Part shown: positions 18,700-28,189 of the stretch, piece after piece
Layout: every line of letters begins with the position of its first letter
How positions within the stretch are numbered: the stretch's first letter is position 1
Assembly: GCF_001418255.1 (NCBI RefSeq)
Contig: NZ_LIPV01000001.1
Span: 477,232-541,231 of the forward strand
Direction of reading: 5' to 3'
Source of the DNA: Thiomonas bhubaneswarensis
GTDB taxonomy: Bacteria > Pseudomonadota > Gammaproteobacteria > Burkholderiales > Burkholderiaceae_C
DNA length: 64,000 nucleotides
The notes under the pieces: model-generated
Database searches by the model: none
What the model was told of the DNA's origin: nothing
What the model saw: only the letters and a program-made list of their open reading frames with translations
Program-made: the position numbers and the translations under genes

Positions 18700-19968
18700 T
18701 TAGCGCAGCCCAGGCAGGGCCGGCAGAAAGCCGCGCAGGCTGAGGCCTTCTTCGCTCAGCGCCGTGGCGATGGCCAGGCGCAGCGGGCCGATGCGGCTGG
18801 AGGCATCGAGCACCAGCCGGCGCACCAGCCGCGCGGGGCCGCGATCGTCGGTGTAGAGCGTGGCAATGGCCTGGGTGGCGAGGTAGAGCGGGCGCGTGGC
18901 GCGCCGGTGCGCGGCCTCGAAGCGGTGCAGGCGCTCGGGCGCGGCGATGTCGGTGCCCGCTCGCTGCGCCGCGAGGATTTCACGCGAGAGCAGATCGACG
19001 CCGTGCAGGCCGAAGTTGAAGCCGTGCGCGGTGACCGGGTGCATGCCCACCGCGGCATCGCCGATGAGGGCGAAACGCGGGGCGACGAAGCGCTGCGCAT
19101 ACACCCCCACCAGCGAATAGGTGTGGCGGCTGCCAGCGATGTGCATCTCGCCGAGGCGCCCCTGGTAGCGGCGGGTGATGTCACGCTCGAATTCGGCCTC
19201 CGGCAGCGTCAGTAGCGCCTGCATCTCGTGCGGCGGCAGCGTCAGCACCACCGAGGAAAGATGCTCGGACAAGGGCAGCAGCGCCACGGTCTGGCCGAAG
19301 CCGAACCACTCCCAGGCGGTGTGATGATGCGGCTTCTCGTGGTGCATGCGGCACACCAGCATGGTCTTGCCGAAGTCGTGCGAGTCGGCACCGATGCCCA
19401 TCTTGCGGCGGGTGTCGGAGAAGCGGCTGTCGGCGGCGATCAGCATGCGCGCGCGCAGGGTCATCGGCGAGATGTCGGCGGCGTCCGTGCCCGTCTGCCC
19501 GGCCTGTTGCGCCGCATCGGCCACTGGCAGCAGCTCGACCTCCACGCCCTGGGCATCGGCCTGGATGGCGCCGACGCGATTGCGGTCGAACAGCGTCAAG
19601 CCTTCCTGGCCCTGCACCGCGGCCCACAGCGCGCGGCGTATCTGCTGGTTGGGCACCAGCGCGCCCAGCGCCTCCTTGCCGCGCAACGGCGACACGCGCA
19701 TCGGCCGCGGATCGTCGCCGTTGAACACCTCGGCGTGCTCGAGCGGAAAGACTTGATCGGGCGGGATATGGTCGAACACCCCCGACGCACGCAGGGTGCG
19801 CAGGGTGCGCAGGCTCAGGGCGATTTCGCGCCCGTCGAAGGGCGGATCGGCCAGCGCGGCGGCATCTTGCTGTTCGACGAGGGCGATGCGCAGGCCGCTG
19901 CCGGCCAGCGCCCGGGCCATGGACAGACCAGCGGGGCCGGCACCGATGATGGCGAGATCGAAAGTCAT
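18700..19968 (-). CDS. ubiM: FAD-dependent ubiquinone-biosynthesis hydroxylase (UbiM-like)
   Basis: A 422-residue flavoprotein monooxygenase of the UbiH/UbiF/UbiM/Coq6 family, which hydroxylates the ring of ubiquinone precursors. It shows the ADP-binding motif IIGAGPAGLSMARAL (6-20) and the second FAD motif ALIGDAAVGMHPVTAHGFNFGL (about 295-315). The form MHPVTAHGFN, rather than the LHPIAGQGFN of UbiH/UbiF, is what I associate with UbiM, a hydroxylase of broad or alternative position specificity; that distinction is from memory. ATG 19968 is preceded by AGGA; a longer frame to 20037 lacks homology. It shares orientation with the downstream flavoprotein gene's operon side, 34 bases after 20003. 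No frameshift seen. Confidence 0.75.
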   Translation of the reverse strand: MTFDLAIIGAGPAGLSMARALAGSGLRIALVEQQDAAALADPPFDGREIALSLRTLRTLRASGVFDHIPPDQVFPLEHAEVFNGDDPRPMRVSPLRGKEALGALVPNQQIRRALWAAVQGQEGLTLFDRNRVGAIQADAQGVEVELLPVADAAQQAGQTGTDAADISPMTLRARMLIAADSRFSDTRRKMGIGADSHDFGKTMLVCRMHHEKPHHHTAWEWFGFGQTVALLPLSEHLSSVVLTLPPHEMQALLTLPEAEFERDITRRYQGRLGEMHIAGSRHTYSLVGVYAQRFVAPRFALIGDAAVGMHPVTAHGFNFGLHGVDLLSREILAAQRAGTDIAAPERLHRFEAAHRRATRPLYLATQAIATLYTDDRGPARLVRRLVLDASSRIGPLRLAIATALSEEGLSLRGFLPALPGLR

Positions 19969-20002
19969 GTCGTTGTCCTGAAAAGTGAAGGCGCCGCCAC
20001 GA

Positions 20003-21406
20003 TCACAGCCGCGCCATTTCCAGCGGAGCATCACCATACACCGCGCGCGCCAGCACCCGCAAAGCGGCGCGCAAACCCTCTTCGAGTACCGGGTGATAGA
20101 AGGGCAGGGTGAGCAGTTCGGCCACGGTCATGTCGCGCTGCAGCGCCAGCGCCAGCAGATGCCCCAGATGCTCGGCGCCGGGCACGCACATCTCCGCACC
20201 CAGCAGCCGCCCGCTGCCAGGCTCGGCATAGACATGCAACTGGCCCGCCGCCCGCAGCATGGCCATGGCGCGCGCCTGCTGCGCGAAGTTGAAGCCCCCA
20301 GTGGCGAACGGCCTGCCCTGTAGCGCCTGCCACGACTGGCCGACCACGGCGGTCTGCGGGTCGGTGAAGGCGATGGCCAGCGGCACGCGGCGCTTGAAGC
20401 GCGCGCGGCCGTGCAGGGCGTTGAAGGCCGCGATAAAGCCTTCGTCGGAGGCCTCGTGCAGCACTTGCAGTTCGCCGTTCACATCGCCGGTGAAATACAC
20501 CGGCAGATCGCCGATCTGCAAGGTGTTGCGATCGAACTCGGGCAGGCCGCGTGCATCGAGCGGCACGCCCAGGGTGTCCAGCCCGAGGCCGTCGGTATTG
20601 GTGCGTCGCCCCATCGCCGCCAGCACCGCATCGACCTCGACGACGGTCTGGCCGTTGCCGACGATGAGCGCGCCACCCGGGCCTTCGCGCAGTTCGACGG
20701 CACGCCCCAGGTGCAGGGGAAATTCGGCGCCGATGCGACGCTGCGCCTCGGCCTGCACGACGGGGTCGGTGAGCGGCCCGAGGCTTTCGCGCAGCTCGAA
20801 GCCGTGCACCGCGAGCCCCAGCCGCGCCAGCGCCTGCCCCAGTTCGAGGCCGATCACGCCCAGCCCGACCACGGCGATGCGGCGAGGCAGATCGGCGCGC
20901 TCGAACAGGTCGTCGGTGGTGAGGATGCGATCCCCGAACGCCCGCCATGCCTCGGGCACGACCGGGCGCGTACCCGTGCCGATGATCACGTGATCGGCGG
21001 TGATGACCTCCTCGTGGCCGTCGGCATGGGTGACGATCACCCGGCCCGGACCGTCCAGCCGGGCGCGTCCGGCGATGTTTTGCGCGGGCTGCAGGCTGTT
21101 GGTGGAGCCGAGCACACCGGCCACGCGGGCATCGCGATAGTCGCGCACCCGCTGCAGCACGGCGGGCAGATCGACCCGCAGACCCTCACCACCGCGGATG
21201 CCCAGGGTGGCGAGCTGGCTGCCGCGGTGAAAGTCGTCGGCGGCCTGAATCAGCGCCTTGGACGGCATGCAGCCCACGCGCGCGCAGGTCGTGCCGTACA
21301 GGCCATGATTGATGATGACGAAATCGTCGGTGTGCTTGCGCACCTGCGACAGCGCGGTCAGCCCTGCCGTGCCCGCGCCCAGAATGGCGATACGAACATG
21401 TCGCAC
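20003..21406 (-). CDS. Dihydrolipoamide dehydrogenase-like flavoprotein
   Basis: A 467-residue class I pyridine-nucleotide disulfide oxidoreductase. It shows the FAD site GAGTAG (10-15), the redox pair C41-ARVG-C46, the NAD site VVGLGVIGLELGQALARLG, the second FAD motif YFTGDVNG and a C-terminal HPVLEE that provides the His-Glu base pair. These are the features of lipoamide dehydrogenase, but no 2-oxoacid dehydrogenase subunit is nearby, so its partner is unknown; a mycothione- or other disulfide-reductase-like role is possible. The start is GTG 21406 with GGAG eight bases upstream. It lies just upstream of the UbiM-like gene on the same strand, 34 bases apart. Confidence 0.85.
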   Translation of the reverse strand: MRHVRIAILGAGTAGLTALSQVRKHTDDFVIINHGLYGTTCARVGCMPSKALIQAADDFHRGSQLATLGIRGGEGLRVDLPAVLQRVRDYRDARVAGVLGSTNSLQPAQNIAGRARLDGPGRVIVTHADGHEEVITADHVIIGTGTRPVVPEAWRAFGDRILTTDDLFERADLPRRIAVVGLGVIGLELGQALARLGLAVHGFELRESLGPLTDPVVQAEAQRRIGAEFPLHLGRAVELREGPGGALIVGNGQTVVEVDAVLAAMGRRTNTDGLGLDTLGVPLDARGLPEFDRNTLQIGDLPVYFTGDVNGELQVLHEASDEGFIAAFNALHGRARFKRRVPLAIAFTDPQTAVVGQSWQALQGRPFATGGFNFAQQARAMAMLRAAGQLHVYAEPGSGRLLGAEMCVPGAEHLGHLLALALQRDMTVAELLTLPFYHPVLEEGLRAALRVLARAVYGDAPLEMARL

Positions 21407-21484
21407 GGAAAAACTCCGGTGAAGGAAAACCCGTGCAAGTCTATCGACGCGGCCGTTGCGCCGTTTTGGGCGGGGTCAAACCTC

Positions 21485-21817
21485 TCAGGTGTGGTCGTGC
21501 ACCGCCGCGTGCTCGGCCTCGGCGTGGACCAGGGCGAGCGCGGCGTCGCGCTTGTCGGCGGTGCCGAACATGGGGCTGGTACCCACCACTTGGTGGTTAG
21601 CCGCCTTCAGCGTGAAGTAGGCCCGCCCGTCGCTGGCAACCTGCTTGTCGAAGCGCTCGGGCAGCACACTGTTCTTCTTCACCGAGGCGATGCCGTTCTC
21701 GGCGGACGCCTTGCTTTCATACTGCTCGCTGCTGAGCAGGGTGGAACCGTCTTCGCTCTTGAGCGAGAAATGAAACTGACCTTTTTCGTTTTTGCGCAAC
21801 TCGAAGCTGACTGCCAT
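21485..21817 (-). CDS. YegP-family DUF1508 protein
   Basis: A 110-residue small soluble protein of the YegP family. It contains two tandem DUF1508 repeats: the first is clear (GQFHFSLKSEDG, LLSSEQYESK, GIASVKKN) and the second is weaker (GRAYFTLKAANHQVVGTSPMF). The start at 21817 has AGGAG about eight bases upstream, and length equals the family norm; upstream codons of the open frame are unrelated. The function of the family is not established. It ends with a His/Glu-rich tail (HAEAEHAAVHDHT). Confidence 0.88.
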   Translation of the reverse strand: MAVSFELRKNEKGQFHFSLKSEDGSTLLSSEQYESKASAENGIASVKKNSVLPERFDKQVASDGRAYFTLKAANHQVVGTSPMFGTADKRDAALALVHAEAEHAAVHDHT

Positions 21818-22008
21818 GGAAGACTCCTGAAATAGATCGAACCTTGCGGGGCGACGCCCCACACGCCAGGGAGTCGGGCGCGAACAAGCCCACACGCCCC
21901 GAATGGTCGGCGGGTTCTGTGACAAATGCAAGGTTTCCCAATTTACTTTTGACAAAAGTTGACAGATCGGGGCGGCTCTCTGCCCACATTTGGGGGAGAA
22001 GCCGAAGG

Positions 22009-22854
22009 CTACGCAGCCTGTTGCTCCAGGGAGAAATGCGCCCCCTTGAACTGGCCCAGCACCCCGGTCAGCCAGGGCAGTACGTCACGCAGGGTGTCGT
22101 GCAGCGTCCAGGGCGGGTTGATGAGGAACATGCCGCTGCCCAGCAGGCCGAAGCCGCTGACGTCGGGTTCGCGCACCTGCATGCGCACGTCGAGCCAGTC
22201 GGCCTGACCGGCGATGCGGCGCAACTGTTGCGGCAGCAGATGCGACTCTCGCCGCTGCAGAACCGGGTACCACACCGCGTAGGTGCCCACGGCGAAACGC
22301 TGCAAGGCGTCGGTCAGCGCATGGCGCAGCGCGGCGTAATCGGTCTTGAGCTCGTAAGAGGGGTCGAGCAGCACCACGGCGCGGCGGTCGGGCGGCGGCA
22401 GCAGGCTCTTGAGCGCGACAAAGCCGTCGGCGCAGCGCACCTGCACGCCGGGCTGCGCGCCGAAGGTGGCCTCGAGCACGCGGTGGTCGGTGGGATGCAG
22501 CTCGAACAGCCTGAGCTTGTCCTGCGGTCGCATCAGCTGGTGAGCGATGGCGGGCGAACCGGGGTAATGCAGCAGGGCGCCGCTGGGGTTGAACGCCTTG
22601 ATCAAGGCCAGATAGTCGGCCACGGCCTCGGGGGCGTCCTTGCATGCCCATAGCCGCTCGATGCCGTCGGCGTATTCGGCGTTCTTTTGCGCATGCGCCT
22701 CGTGCAGCGCGTAGCCGCCGGCGCCCGCATGGGTGTCGATTACCCAATAGGGCTTGTCTTTGCGGTTCATATGCCGCAGCACCTGCACCAGCACCAGATG
22801 TTTGAGCACATCGGCGTGGTTGCCGGCATGAAAGGCGTGTCGGTAAGCGAGCAT
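22009..22854 (-). CDS. rlmJ: 23S rRNA (adenine(2030)-N6)-methyltransferase
   Basis: RlmJ methylates A2030 of 23S rRNA. The 281-residue product begins MLAYRHAFHAGNHADVLKH, the conserved start of the family, and its length matches the E. coli enzyme (280). SAM-binding (YWVIDTHAGAGGY) and the catalytic strand (VVLLDPSYELKTDY, the DPxY motif) are intact, and GMFLINPPW follows near the end. The open frame extends to 23025, but ATG 22854 gives the family N-terminus. It is divergent from pyrE, with an inverted repeat in between. Confidence 0.95.
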   Translation of the reverse strand: MLAYRHAFHAGNHADVLKHLVLVQVLRHMNRKDKPYWVIDTHAGAGGYALHEAHAQKNAEYADGIERLWACKDAPEAVADYLALIKAFNPSGALLHYPGSPAIAHQLMRPQDKLRLFELHPTDHRVLEATFGAQPGVQVRCADGFVALKSLLPPPDRRAVVLLDPSYELKTDYAALRHALTDALQRFAVGTYAVWYPVLQRRESHLLPQQLRRIAGQADWLDVRMQVREPDVSGFGLLGSGMFLINPPWTLHDTLRDVLPWLTGVLGQFKGAHFSLEQQAA

Positions 22855-22860
22855 GGGTGT

Positions 22861-22906
22861 AACCCAGATTGTCCATGAGGCGGTGCCCTCATGAACAATC
22901 TGGGTT
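22861..22906. repeat. 19-bp inverted repeat upstream of pyrE
   Basis: Arms 22861-22879 (AACCCAGATTGTCCATGAG) and 22888-22906 are complementary with one mismatch around an eight-base loop. The hairpin begins six bases upstream of the rlmJ start codon and about 120 bases upstream of pyrE. There is no following T-run, so it looks like an operator or mRNA structure rather than a terminator. The right arm is part of a sequence found again upstream of glk (63313-63338). Confidence 0.65.
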
Positions 22907-22909
22907 GAA
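22884..22909 (+). repeat. 26-bp dispersed motif, copy upstream of pyrE
   Basis: This motif contains CTCATGAACAATCTG followed by a purine and GTTGAA. It matches 63313-63338 at 25 of 26 positions (the difference is G22903/A63332). Both copies lie on the plus strand upstream of a plus-strand gene. Each contains ATG-AAC-AAT-CTG-NGT-TGA, a five-codon reading frame, which may be coincidence. This copy is one arm of a hairpin; the other is not. Confidence 0.6.
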
Positions 22910-23023
22910 TGTAGAGCAATGCAGGCGAATGTAGCGCGGTGGCCCGAAGGGCTGCGGCACAATGCGGGAAAACGCGTATCGGCGCTGCCGAAGCGCCCTC
23001 TTCTCGCTCCCATTGTGCACACC

Positions 23024-23710
23024 ATGTCTTCGACTCCCCGCGCGGCTCAGACCGACCCCAACGCCCTGGACTTCATCCGCTTCGCCGTCGACAGCGGCGT
23101 GATCGCCTTTGGCGACTTCACCACCAAGGCGGGGCGGCAGTCGCCGTATTTCTTCAACGCCGGGCTGTTCAACGATGGCGCCATGCTGGGCGTTCTGGCG
23201 CAGTTCTATGCCCGCGCCCTGCTGGCCAGTGGCGTGGCCTTCGACATGCTGTTCGGCCCGGCTTACAAGGGCATTCCGCTGGGGGCGGTGGTGGCGGTGG
23301 AACTGGCGCGGCTGGGCCGCAACGTGGGCTTTGCCTACAACCGCAAGGAGGCCAAGGATCACGGCGAAGGCGGCACCACGGTGGGCGCGCCCATACGCGG
23401 ACGGGTGGTCATCGTCGATGACGTGATTTCCGCGGGCACGGCCACGGGCGAATCGGTGCGGCTGATCCGCGCCGCCGGGGCAGAACCGGCCGCCGTGCTC
23501 ATCGCGCTCGACCGCCAGGAGAAGGCCGCGATCGCCGGACGCACCCTCGACATTTCCGCCGTGCAGCATGTCAGCCAGGAGTACGGCCTGCCGGTCATTT
23601 CGATTGCCAATCTCGACAGCCTGCTGGCCTATCTGGCCGACAGCGGCCATGCCGAATTGGCACGCTGGCGACCCGCCGTGCAGCAGTACCGCGACAGCTA
23701 CGGGGTCTGA
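23024..23710 (+). CDS. pyrE: Orotate phosphoribosyltransferase
   Basis: PyrE joins orotate to PRPP in pyrimidine synthesis. The 228-residue product has the type I PRTase fold, with the substrate segment GRQSPYFFNAGLFNDG, the flexible catalytic loop (YNRKEAKDHGEGG) and the PRPP motif VVIVDDVISAGTATGES. The start is ATG 23024; upstream codons in the same frame are not family sequence. It is divergent from rlmJ and lies 27 bases before the sensor kinase gene, with no terminator seen between them. Confidence 0.96.
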   Translation: MSSTPRAAQTDPNALDFIRFAVDSGVIAFGDFTTKAGRQSPYFFNAGLFNDGAMLGVLAQFYARALLASGVAFDMLFGPAYKGIPLGAVVAVELARLGRNVGFAYNRKEAKDHGEGGTTVGAPIRGRVVIVDDVISAGTATGESVRLIRAAGAEPAAVLIALDRQEKAAIAGRTLDISAVQHVSQEYGLPVISIANLDSLLAYLADSGHAELARWRPAVQQYRDSYGV

Positions 23711-23737
23711 GCGGCGAGTCTGACTGACCGACCTCGC

Positions 23738-25210
23738 ATGACCGGGATGCGTTTGCCGCTGCGCATGGCGTTTTCGTCCATGCTGCTGTGGAGCTTCGCG
23801 CTGGTGGGGCTGCCGCTGCTGCTGGGCATGTCGGTCACGGCCTACCTGCTCGATCAGGTGGCGGCGCAGGCGCGCAGCTCGGTGGCGGTGGCGGTGCAGC
23901 TCACGCGCGCGTCGCGCCAGCTCGCTCAGGACATCGACAATCTGCAGCGGGCCAGCGGCCAGTGCCTGGTGCTCAAAGACGTCGCGTTGTGTGACGGGGT
24001 GCGGCAGGCGCACGTCGCTTTCGAGCAGGACGCCGCCCAGCTCGCGGCCATGCCGCTGCCCGGCGCGCAGCTTCGCACCCTGCAAACCTTGCGCGATCAG
24101 GAAACCGCGCTGTTTGCCAACGTCATGGCCTCGGGCGGGGCGAAAGATGGGTCGCGGGTGTTCGACGCCCTGAACCCCCGCTTCGACGCCATGCGCACCG
24201 CAGCGGGCGAGCTGATCGCGCACAGCAACCAACTGGTGGACGCGCAGGAAGCGCGGCTGCAGCAGGTCTCGGGACGGGTGTGGACGGTGCTGGGATGGCT
24301 GGCGCTGGCCAGCGTGAGCTTGTCGGTCAGCCTGGCGCTGCTGCTGTCGTGGCTTCTGGGACGGCCGCTGCGCCAGCTCAAGCGCGCCATCCGGCGGCTG
24401 GGCGAGGGGCGGCTTGACCAGGCGCCCGGCGTGGACGGCCCGCGCGATCTGGTCGATCTGGGCGTGCAGCTCGACTGGCTGCGCCGCCGCCTGGCCGAGC
24501 TTGAGGCGCAGAAGATACAGTTCCTGCGGCATGTATCGCACGAACTGAAAACCCCGCTGGCCTCGATGAAGGAGGGCGTGGACCTGCTGACCGACGGCGT
24601 GCCCGGCCCGCTCAATGCCGAGCAGCAGTCGATCACCCGCATCATGCGCGGCAATGTGCGCGATCTGCATCAGCGCATCGACAGCCTGCTCCACTACGAC
24701 AGCGCGCTGCACGCCCCGGTGACCCTGCAGCTCGTCACGGTCAAGCTGCGGCTGCTGCTGGCCAGCCTGATCCGCCGCAACCACCTCACCCTGCGCGCCC
24801 GCGGGGTGAGGGTGGACTGCGGCTGCTCGGCGCTGCAGGTGCGGGGCGACCGCGCCAAGCTGGAAAGCCTGTTCGAGAATCTGCTGATCAACGCCATCCG
24901 ATTCAGCCCGCAAGGCGGGCGCATCGGCTTCGACGCCGAGGCGGTGAGCGGCGGCGTCGACATCCGCATCAGCGACGAAGGCCCGGGCGTGGCGCCCGAG
25001 GATCTCCCGCATCTGTTCCAGCCCTTTTTCCAGGGCCGCAACCAGCCGGCCAGCGCGCTGCGCGGCACCGGGCTGGGGCTGGCGCTGGCGCGGCAGTATG
25101 CGCAGATGCACGGCGGCACGCTCGAACTCCTGCCGCACACCGGGCGCGGCGCGGTGTTCCGCGTCTTTCTGCCCGACCCTCCCCAACCCCCTACCGCCCT
25201 CAACGCATGA
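23738..25210 (+). CDS. glrK: GlrK/QseE-like sensor histidine kinase
   Basis: Inner-membrane sensor kinase of 490 residues. A first membrane segment (about 15-37), a periplasmic domain, a second membrane segment (about 185-208) and a HAMP-like linker (RPLRQLKRAIRRLGEG) lead to the H-box RHVSHELKTPLASMKEG (His near 268). The ATPase domain has the N-box FENLLINAIRFSPQGG, G1 DEGPGVAPED and G2 GTGLGLALA. The assignment to GlrK comes from domain plan and gene order: kinase, small lipoprotein, sigma-54 activator, as in the enterobacterial glrK-qseG-glrR operon. Its stop overlaps the lipoprotein start by four bases. The signal sensed is not evident; enterobacterial GlrK responds to envelope conditions. 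Confidence 0.85.
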   Translation: MTGMRLPLRMAFSSMLLWSFALVGLPLLLGMSVTAYLLDQVAAQARSSVAVAVQLTRASRQLAQDIDNLQRASGQCLVLKDVALCDGVRQAHVAFEQDAAQLAAMPLPGAQLRTLQTLRDQETALFANVMASGGAKDGSRVFDALNPRFDAMRTAAGELIAHSNQLVDAQEARLQQVSGRVWTVLGWLALASVSLSVSLALLLSWLLGRPLRQLKRAIRRLGEGRLDQAPGVDGPRDLVDLGVQLDWLRRRLAELEAQKIQFLRHVSHELKTPLASMKEGVDLLTDGVPGPLNAEQQSITRIMRGNVRDLHQRIDSLLHYDSALHAPVTLQLVTVKLRLLLASLIRRNHLTLRARGVRVDCGCSALQVRGDRAKLESLFENLLINAIRFSPQGGRIGFDAEAVSGGVDIRISDEGPGVAPEDLPHLFQPFFQGRNQPASALRGTGLGLALARQYAQMHGGTLELLPHTGRGAVFRVFLPDPPQPPTALNA

Positions 25211-25704
25211 CGCTCCCCCATTTCGCCCTTCGTGCCGCGCAGTCCCTGGCCCTGTGCCTCGCCCTGTCGTCGTGCGCGCAGTGGCCGCACCTGCCCGAGC
25301 CGCTGCGGGCGCCAGCTGTGGCCACCGCGCCCGACCGGCTGGACGACGACGCGATCCTCCGCGCGCTGCGCGACATGCCGCAGACCGCCGGGCCCGCGCT
25401 GCAGACCCAGACCGCGCGGCTGCTCGCCCTGGGCAAGCGTCGCGGCGTGGTCGAGCAGCTCCAGCTCGCCGTGCTGCTGCTCGCGCGATCCGAACCGGGC
25501 GACGCCGAACAGGCGCAGAATTTGCTCTCCGACCTGCAACCCCGCGCGACGGACGCCGCGGCGCGCAGCTTCCTCGCGCTGCTGCAACGCGATATCGCGC
25601 AGCAGCTCGCCTTGCAGCAGGCGCGCAAAAACGCCCAGACACTGCAAAAGCAGATCGACCAGATCAAGTCGCTGGAAACCCAGCTTCAGAACCGAGCCCG
25701 CTGA
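25207..25704 (+). CDS. QseG-like outer-membrane lipoprotein
   Basis: A 165-residue lipoprotein with a signal peptide ending in the lipobox LALSSC (Cys23). The mature part is alpha-helical and Gln/Ala/Leu-rich, ending in a coiled coil (ARKNAQTLQKQIDQIKSLETQL). Position between a GlrK-type kinase and a GlrR-type regulator matches QseG/YfhG, which interacts with the kinase at the envelope in enterobacteria. Sequence similarity by eye is low, so the identification rests on context. It overlaps glrK by four bases (ATGA) and lies 13 bases before glrR. Confidence 0.7.
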   Translation: MTLPHFALRAAQSLALCLALSSCAQWPHLPEPLRAPAVATAPDRLDDDAILRALRDMPQTAGPALQTQTARLLALGKRRGVVEQLQLAVLLLARSEPGDAEQAQNLLSDLQPRATDAAARSFLALLQRDIAQQLALQQARKNAQTLQKQIDQIKSLETQLQNRAR

Positions 25705-25717
25705 CAGGGTCCTGCGC

Positions 25718-27088
<1,371 letters not shown>

Positions 27089-27124
27089 GACTTCGCGCTG
27101 AGTAGTTCAGCGACGTCGCCTGAG

Positions 27125-27142
27125 TGTCGCCTGGCGGCGACA
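27125..27142. promoter_or_regulatory. GlrR-type operator, site 1
   Basis: The sequence TGTCGCCTGGCGGCGACA is a perfect TGTC-N10-GACA, the consensus I know for GlrR enhancer sites, and its seven-base arms are fully complementary. It lies about 155 bases upstream of the sigma-54 promoter, a usual distance for an enhancer, and 37 bases beyond the glrR stop. The A-run after it rules out a plus-strand terminator. Confidence 0.7.
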
Positions 27143-27187
27143 AAAAAGCGCCCCTAAATCAGTGGGTTGTATCGTGCCTGTCGAAGC

Positions 27188-27205
27188 TGTCGCCAGATCC
27201 CGACG
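27188..27205. promoter_or_regulatory. GlrR-type operator, site 2
   Basis: TGTC at 27188-27191 and GACG at 27202-27205, spaced by ten bases, differ from the TGTC-N10-GACA consensus at one position. It lies about 90 bases upstream of the sigma-54 promoter and 63 bases downstream of site 1 (six helical turns), so both sites would face the same side of the DNA. Confidence 0.55.
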
Positions 27206-27280
27206 GTTTTGACCTCGGCCGAGGCTGCGGTTCGCCGCCGACACTGCGTCTGCTCTATTCCTCTAAGGAGCAAGCCAACG

Positions 27281-27295
27281 TGGCACGCGTATTGC
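27281..27295 (+). promoter_or_regulatory. Sigma-54 (-24/-12) promoter
   Basis: TGGCACGCGTATTGC fits the sigma-54 consensus TGGCACG-N4-TTGC exactly, with the required ten bases between the GG and GC doublets. Transcription would start near 27307 and run toward the small membrane and BON-domain genes. A sigma-54 promoter directly behind a gene for a sigma-54 activator, with matching operators upstream, is strong context. Confidence 0.82.
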
Positions 27296-27536
27296 GAAGC
27301 AGAGCCAACCGATGGCGGTCGCGTTCGGCACTGACAAGAGAACCCACATGCTCTCTCCAGCGCCTCCAGCCGCCTTTCACCCCGAGCAGCATCTTGCTGG
27401 ACAACTTGGGATGCCGTGCCCGCAGCACGTTGTCGCGGCAGGAAAGCCGCGCGAGGCCCGTGCCGCGCTGGCCCCGATTGTGCAGACGAAGCCGTCTCAC
27501 TTGTCCACGCACTGACGCCAACAGAAAGGAACCGCG

Positions 27537-27734
27537 ATGCTCAACATGGACTGGCTTGGATTTCTGACGGACAGCGCCGCAGACGATGGCGTCTTGATCG
27601 CCGCTGCGGGCTGCGTGCTGGCCTGGTTCGGTCGCTCGCTCGCACAGACGTACCGCCCGCACGGCAGCGCTCTGGGGGATGCGGTCGCTTCCAGCATTCT
27701 GACGGCCGTGGCGCTGCATGCCCTGTTGCATTGA
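27537..27734 (+). CDS. Small membrane protein, hypothetical
   Basis: A 65-residue protein with a Shine-Dalgarno-like AAAGGA about seven bases before ATG 27537. Two hydrophobic stretches are visible: GVLIAAAGCVLAWFG and AVASSILTAVALHALLH. They suggest one or two membrane helices separated by a short basic segment (RSLAQTYRPHG). I do not recognise a family. It is the first plausible gene after the sigma-54 promoter and lies 17 bases before the BON-domain gene, so it may be a GlrR target acting in the envelope. An alternative is that the frame is not translated and the RNA itself matters. Confidence 0.5.
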   Translation: MLNMDWLGFLTDSAADDGVLIAAAGCVLAWFGRSLAQTYRPHGSALGDAVASSILTAVALHALLH

Positions 27735-27751
27735 CGCGAAAGACTCACCAG

Positions 27752-28105
27752 ATGCAGTCCGATTCGCCCTTCCCTGTCGAAACCATCATGTCCTTGCCCT
27801 CTCAGCGACCCTTCGCCGCGTCCCGCGCTGCCAGCCCGGACCCTCTGGACGCCGACCGGCTGCTGCACGCCCGGGTGAGGGATCGCCTGCGCCAAACCAC
27901 GCTGCGCTGGCTGGACATCCAGATCCATGTGCATCATGGCCTGGTTCGCCTCTGTGGTTCGCTGCGCGATGCCCGGCTGCGCGCGCATGCCGAATGGCTG
28001 GTGTTCACCACGGATGGCGTGCGCGCGGTCTGCAGCGACTGGCGGGGCGAATGTCAGCACGTCCCCACGGCAACGTCGCGAACCATCCAAGATCAACCCC
28101 ACTGA
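27752..28105 (+). CDS. BON-domain-like protein
   Basis: A 117-residue protein whose middle part (about 35-97) has the pattern of a BON domain: RVRDRLRQTT, then IQIHVHHGLVRLCGS and a helix leading to TTDGVRAVCSDW. BON domains occur in OsmY and other envelope-stress proteins and bind membranes or phospholipid. No clear signal peptide is seen, so location is uncertain. ATG 27752 is used; ATG 27788 is an alternative, and neither has a strong Shine-Dalgarno. It follows the small membrane gene and is closed by a terminator at 28190. Likely the second gene of a sigma-54 transcript. Confidence 0.6.
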   Translation: MQSDSPFPVETIMSLPSQRPFAASRAASPDPLDADRLLHARVRDRLRQTTLRWLDIQIHVHHGLVRLCGSLRDARLRAHAEWLVFTTDGVRAVCSDWRGECQHVPTATSRTIQDQPH

Positions 28106-28189
28106 TCCGGCTCGCCACCTTCGTCTTCGACCGATTCGCGCTCCTCGCACTCCCAGCCCTTTCCCCCGATGGGTTCGGGAGGGTGTTTC

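Larger units (their letters stand above)
27089..27536 (+). other. Control region downstream of glrR with long leader
   Basis: This 448-base gap carries two GlrR-type operators, a sigma-54 promoter and about 230 bases of transcribed leader before the next good start codon (27537). The leader contains a small hairpin CGCGGC/GCCGCG (27434-27451) with loop AGGAAA, but no intrinsic terminator. Open frames crossing it, such as 27312-27515, lack recognisable protein features. The leader could be a long 5' UTR or hold an unrecognised small RNA, as the glrR-controlled GlmY does in enterobacteria. Confidence 0.55.

Noticed and set aside
22889-25642. Minus-strand frame of 917 codons opposite pyrE and glrK
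   Set aside because: It runs antisense through two well-identified genes and has no motif of its own.
27125-27150. Stem followed by an A-run, as a possible terminator of glrR
   Set aside because: The run is A, not T, on the plus strand, and on the minus strand the T-run precedes the stem; the palindrome fits a GlrR operator better.
27312-27515. 67-codon frame just after the sigma-54 promoter
   Set aside because: No Shine-Dalgarno, no hydrophobic segment or known domain, and it lies in the presumed leader; kept as leader sequence.
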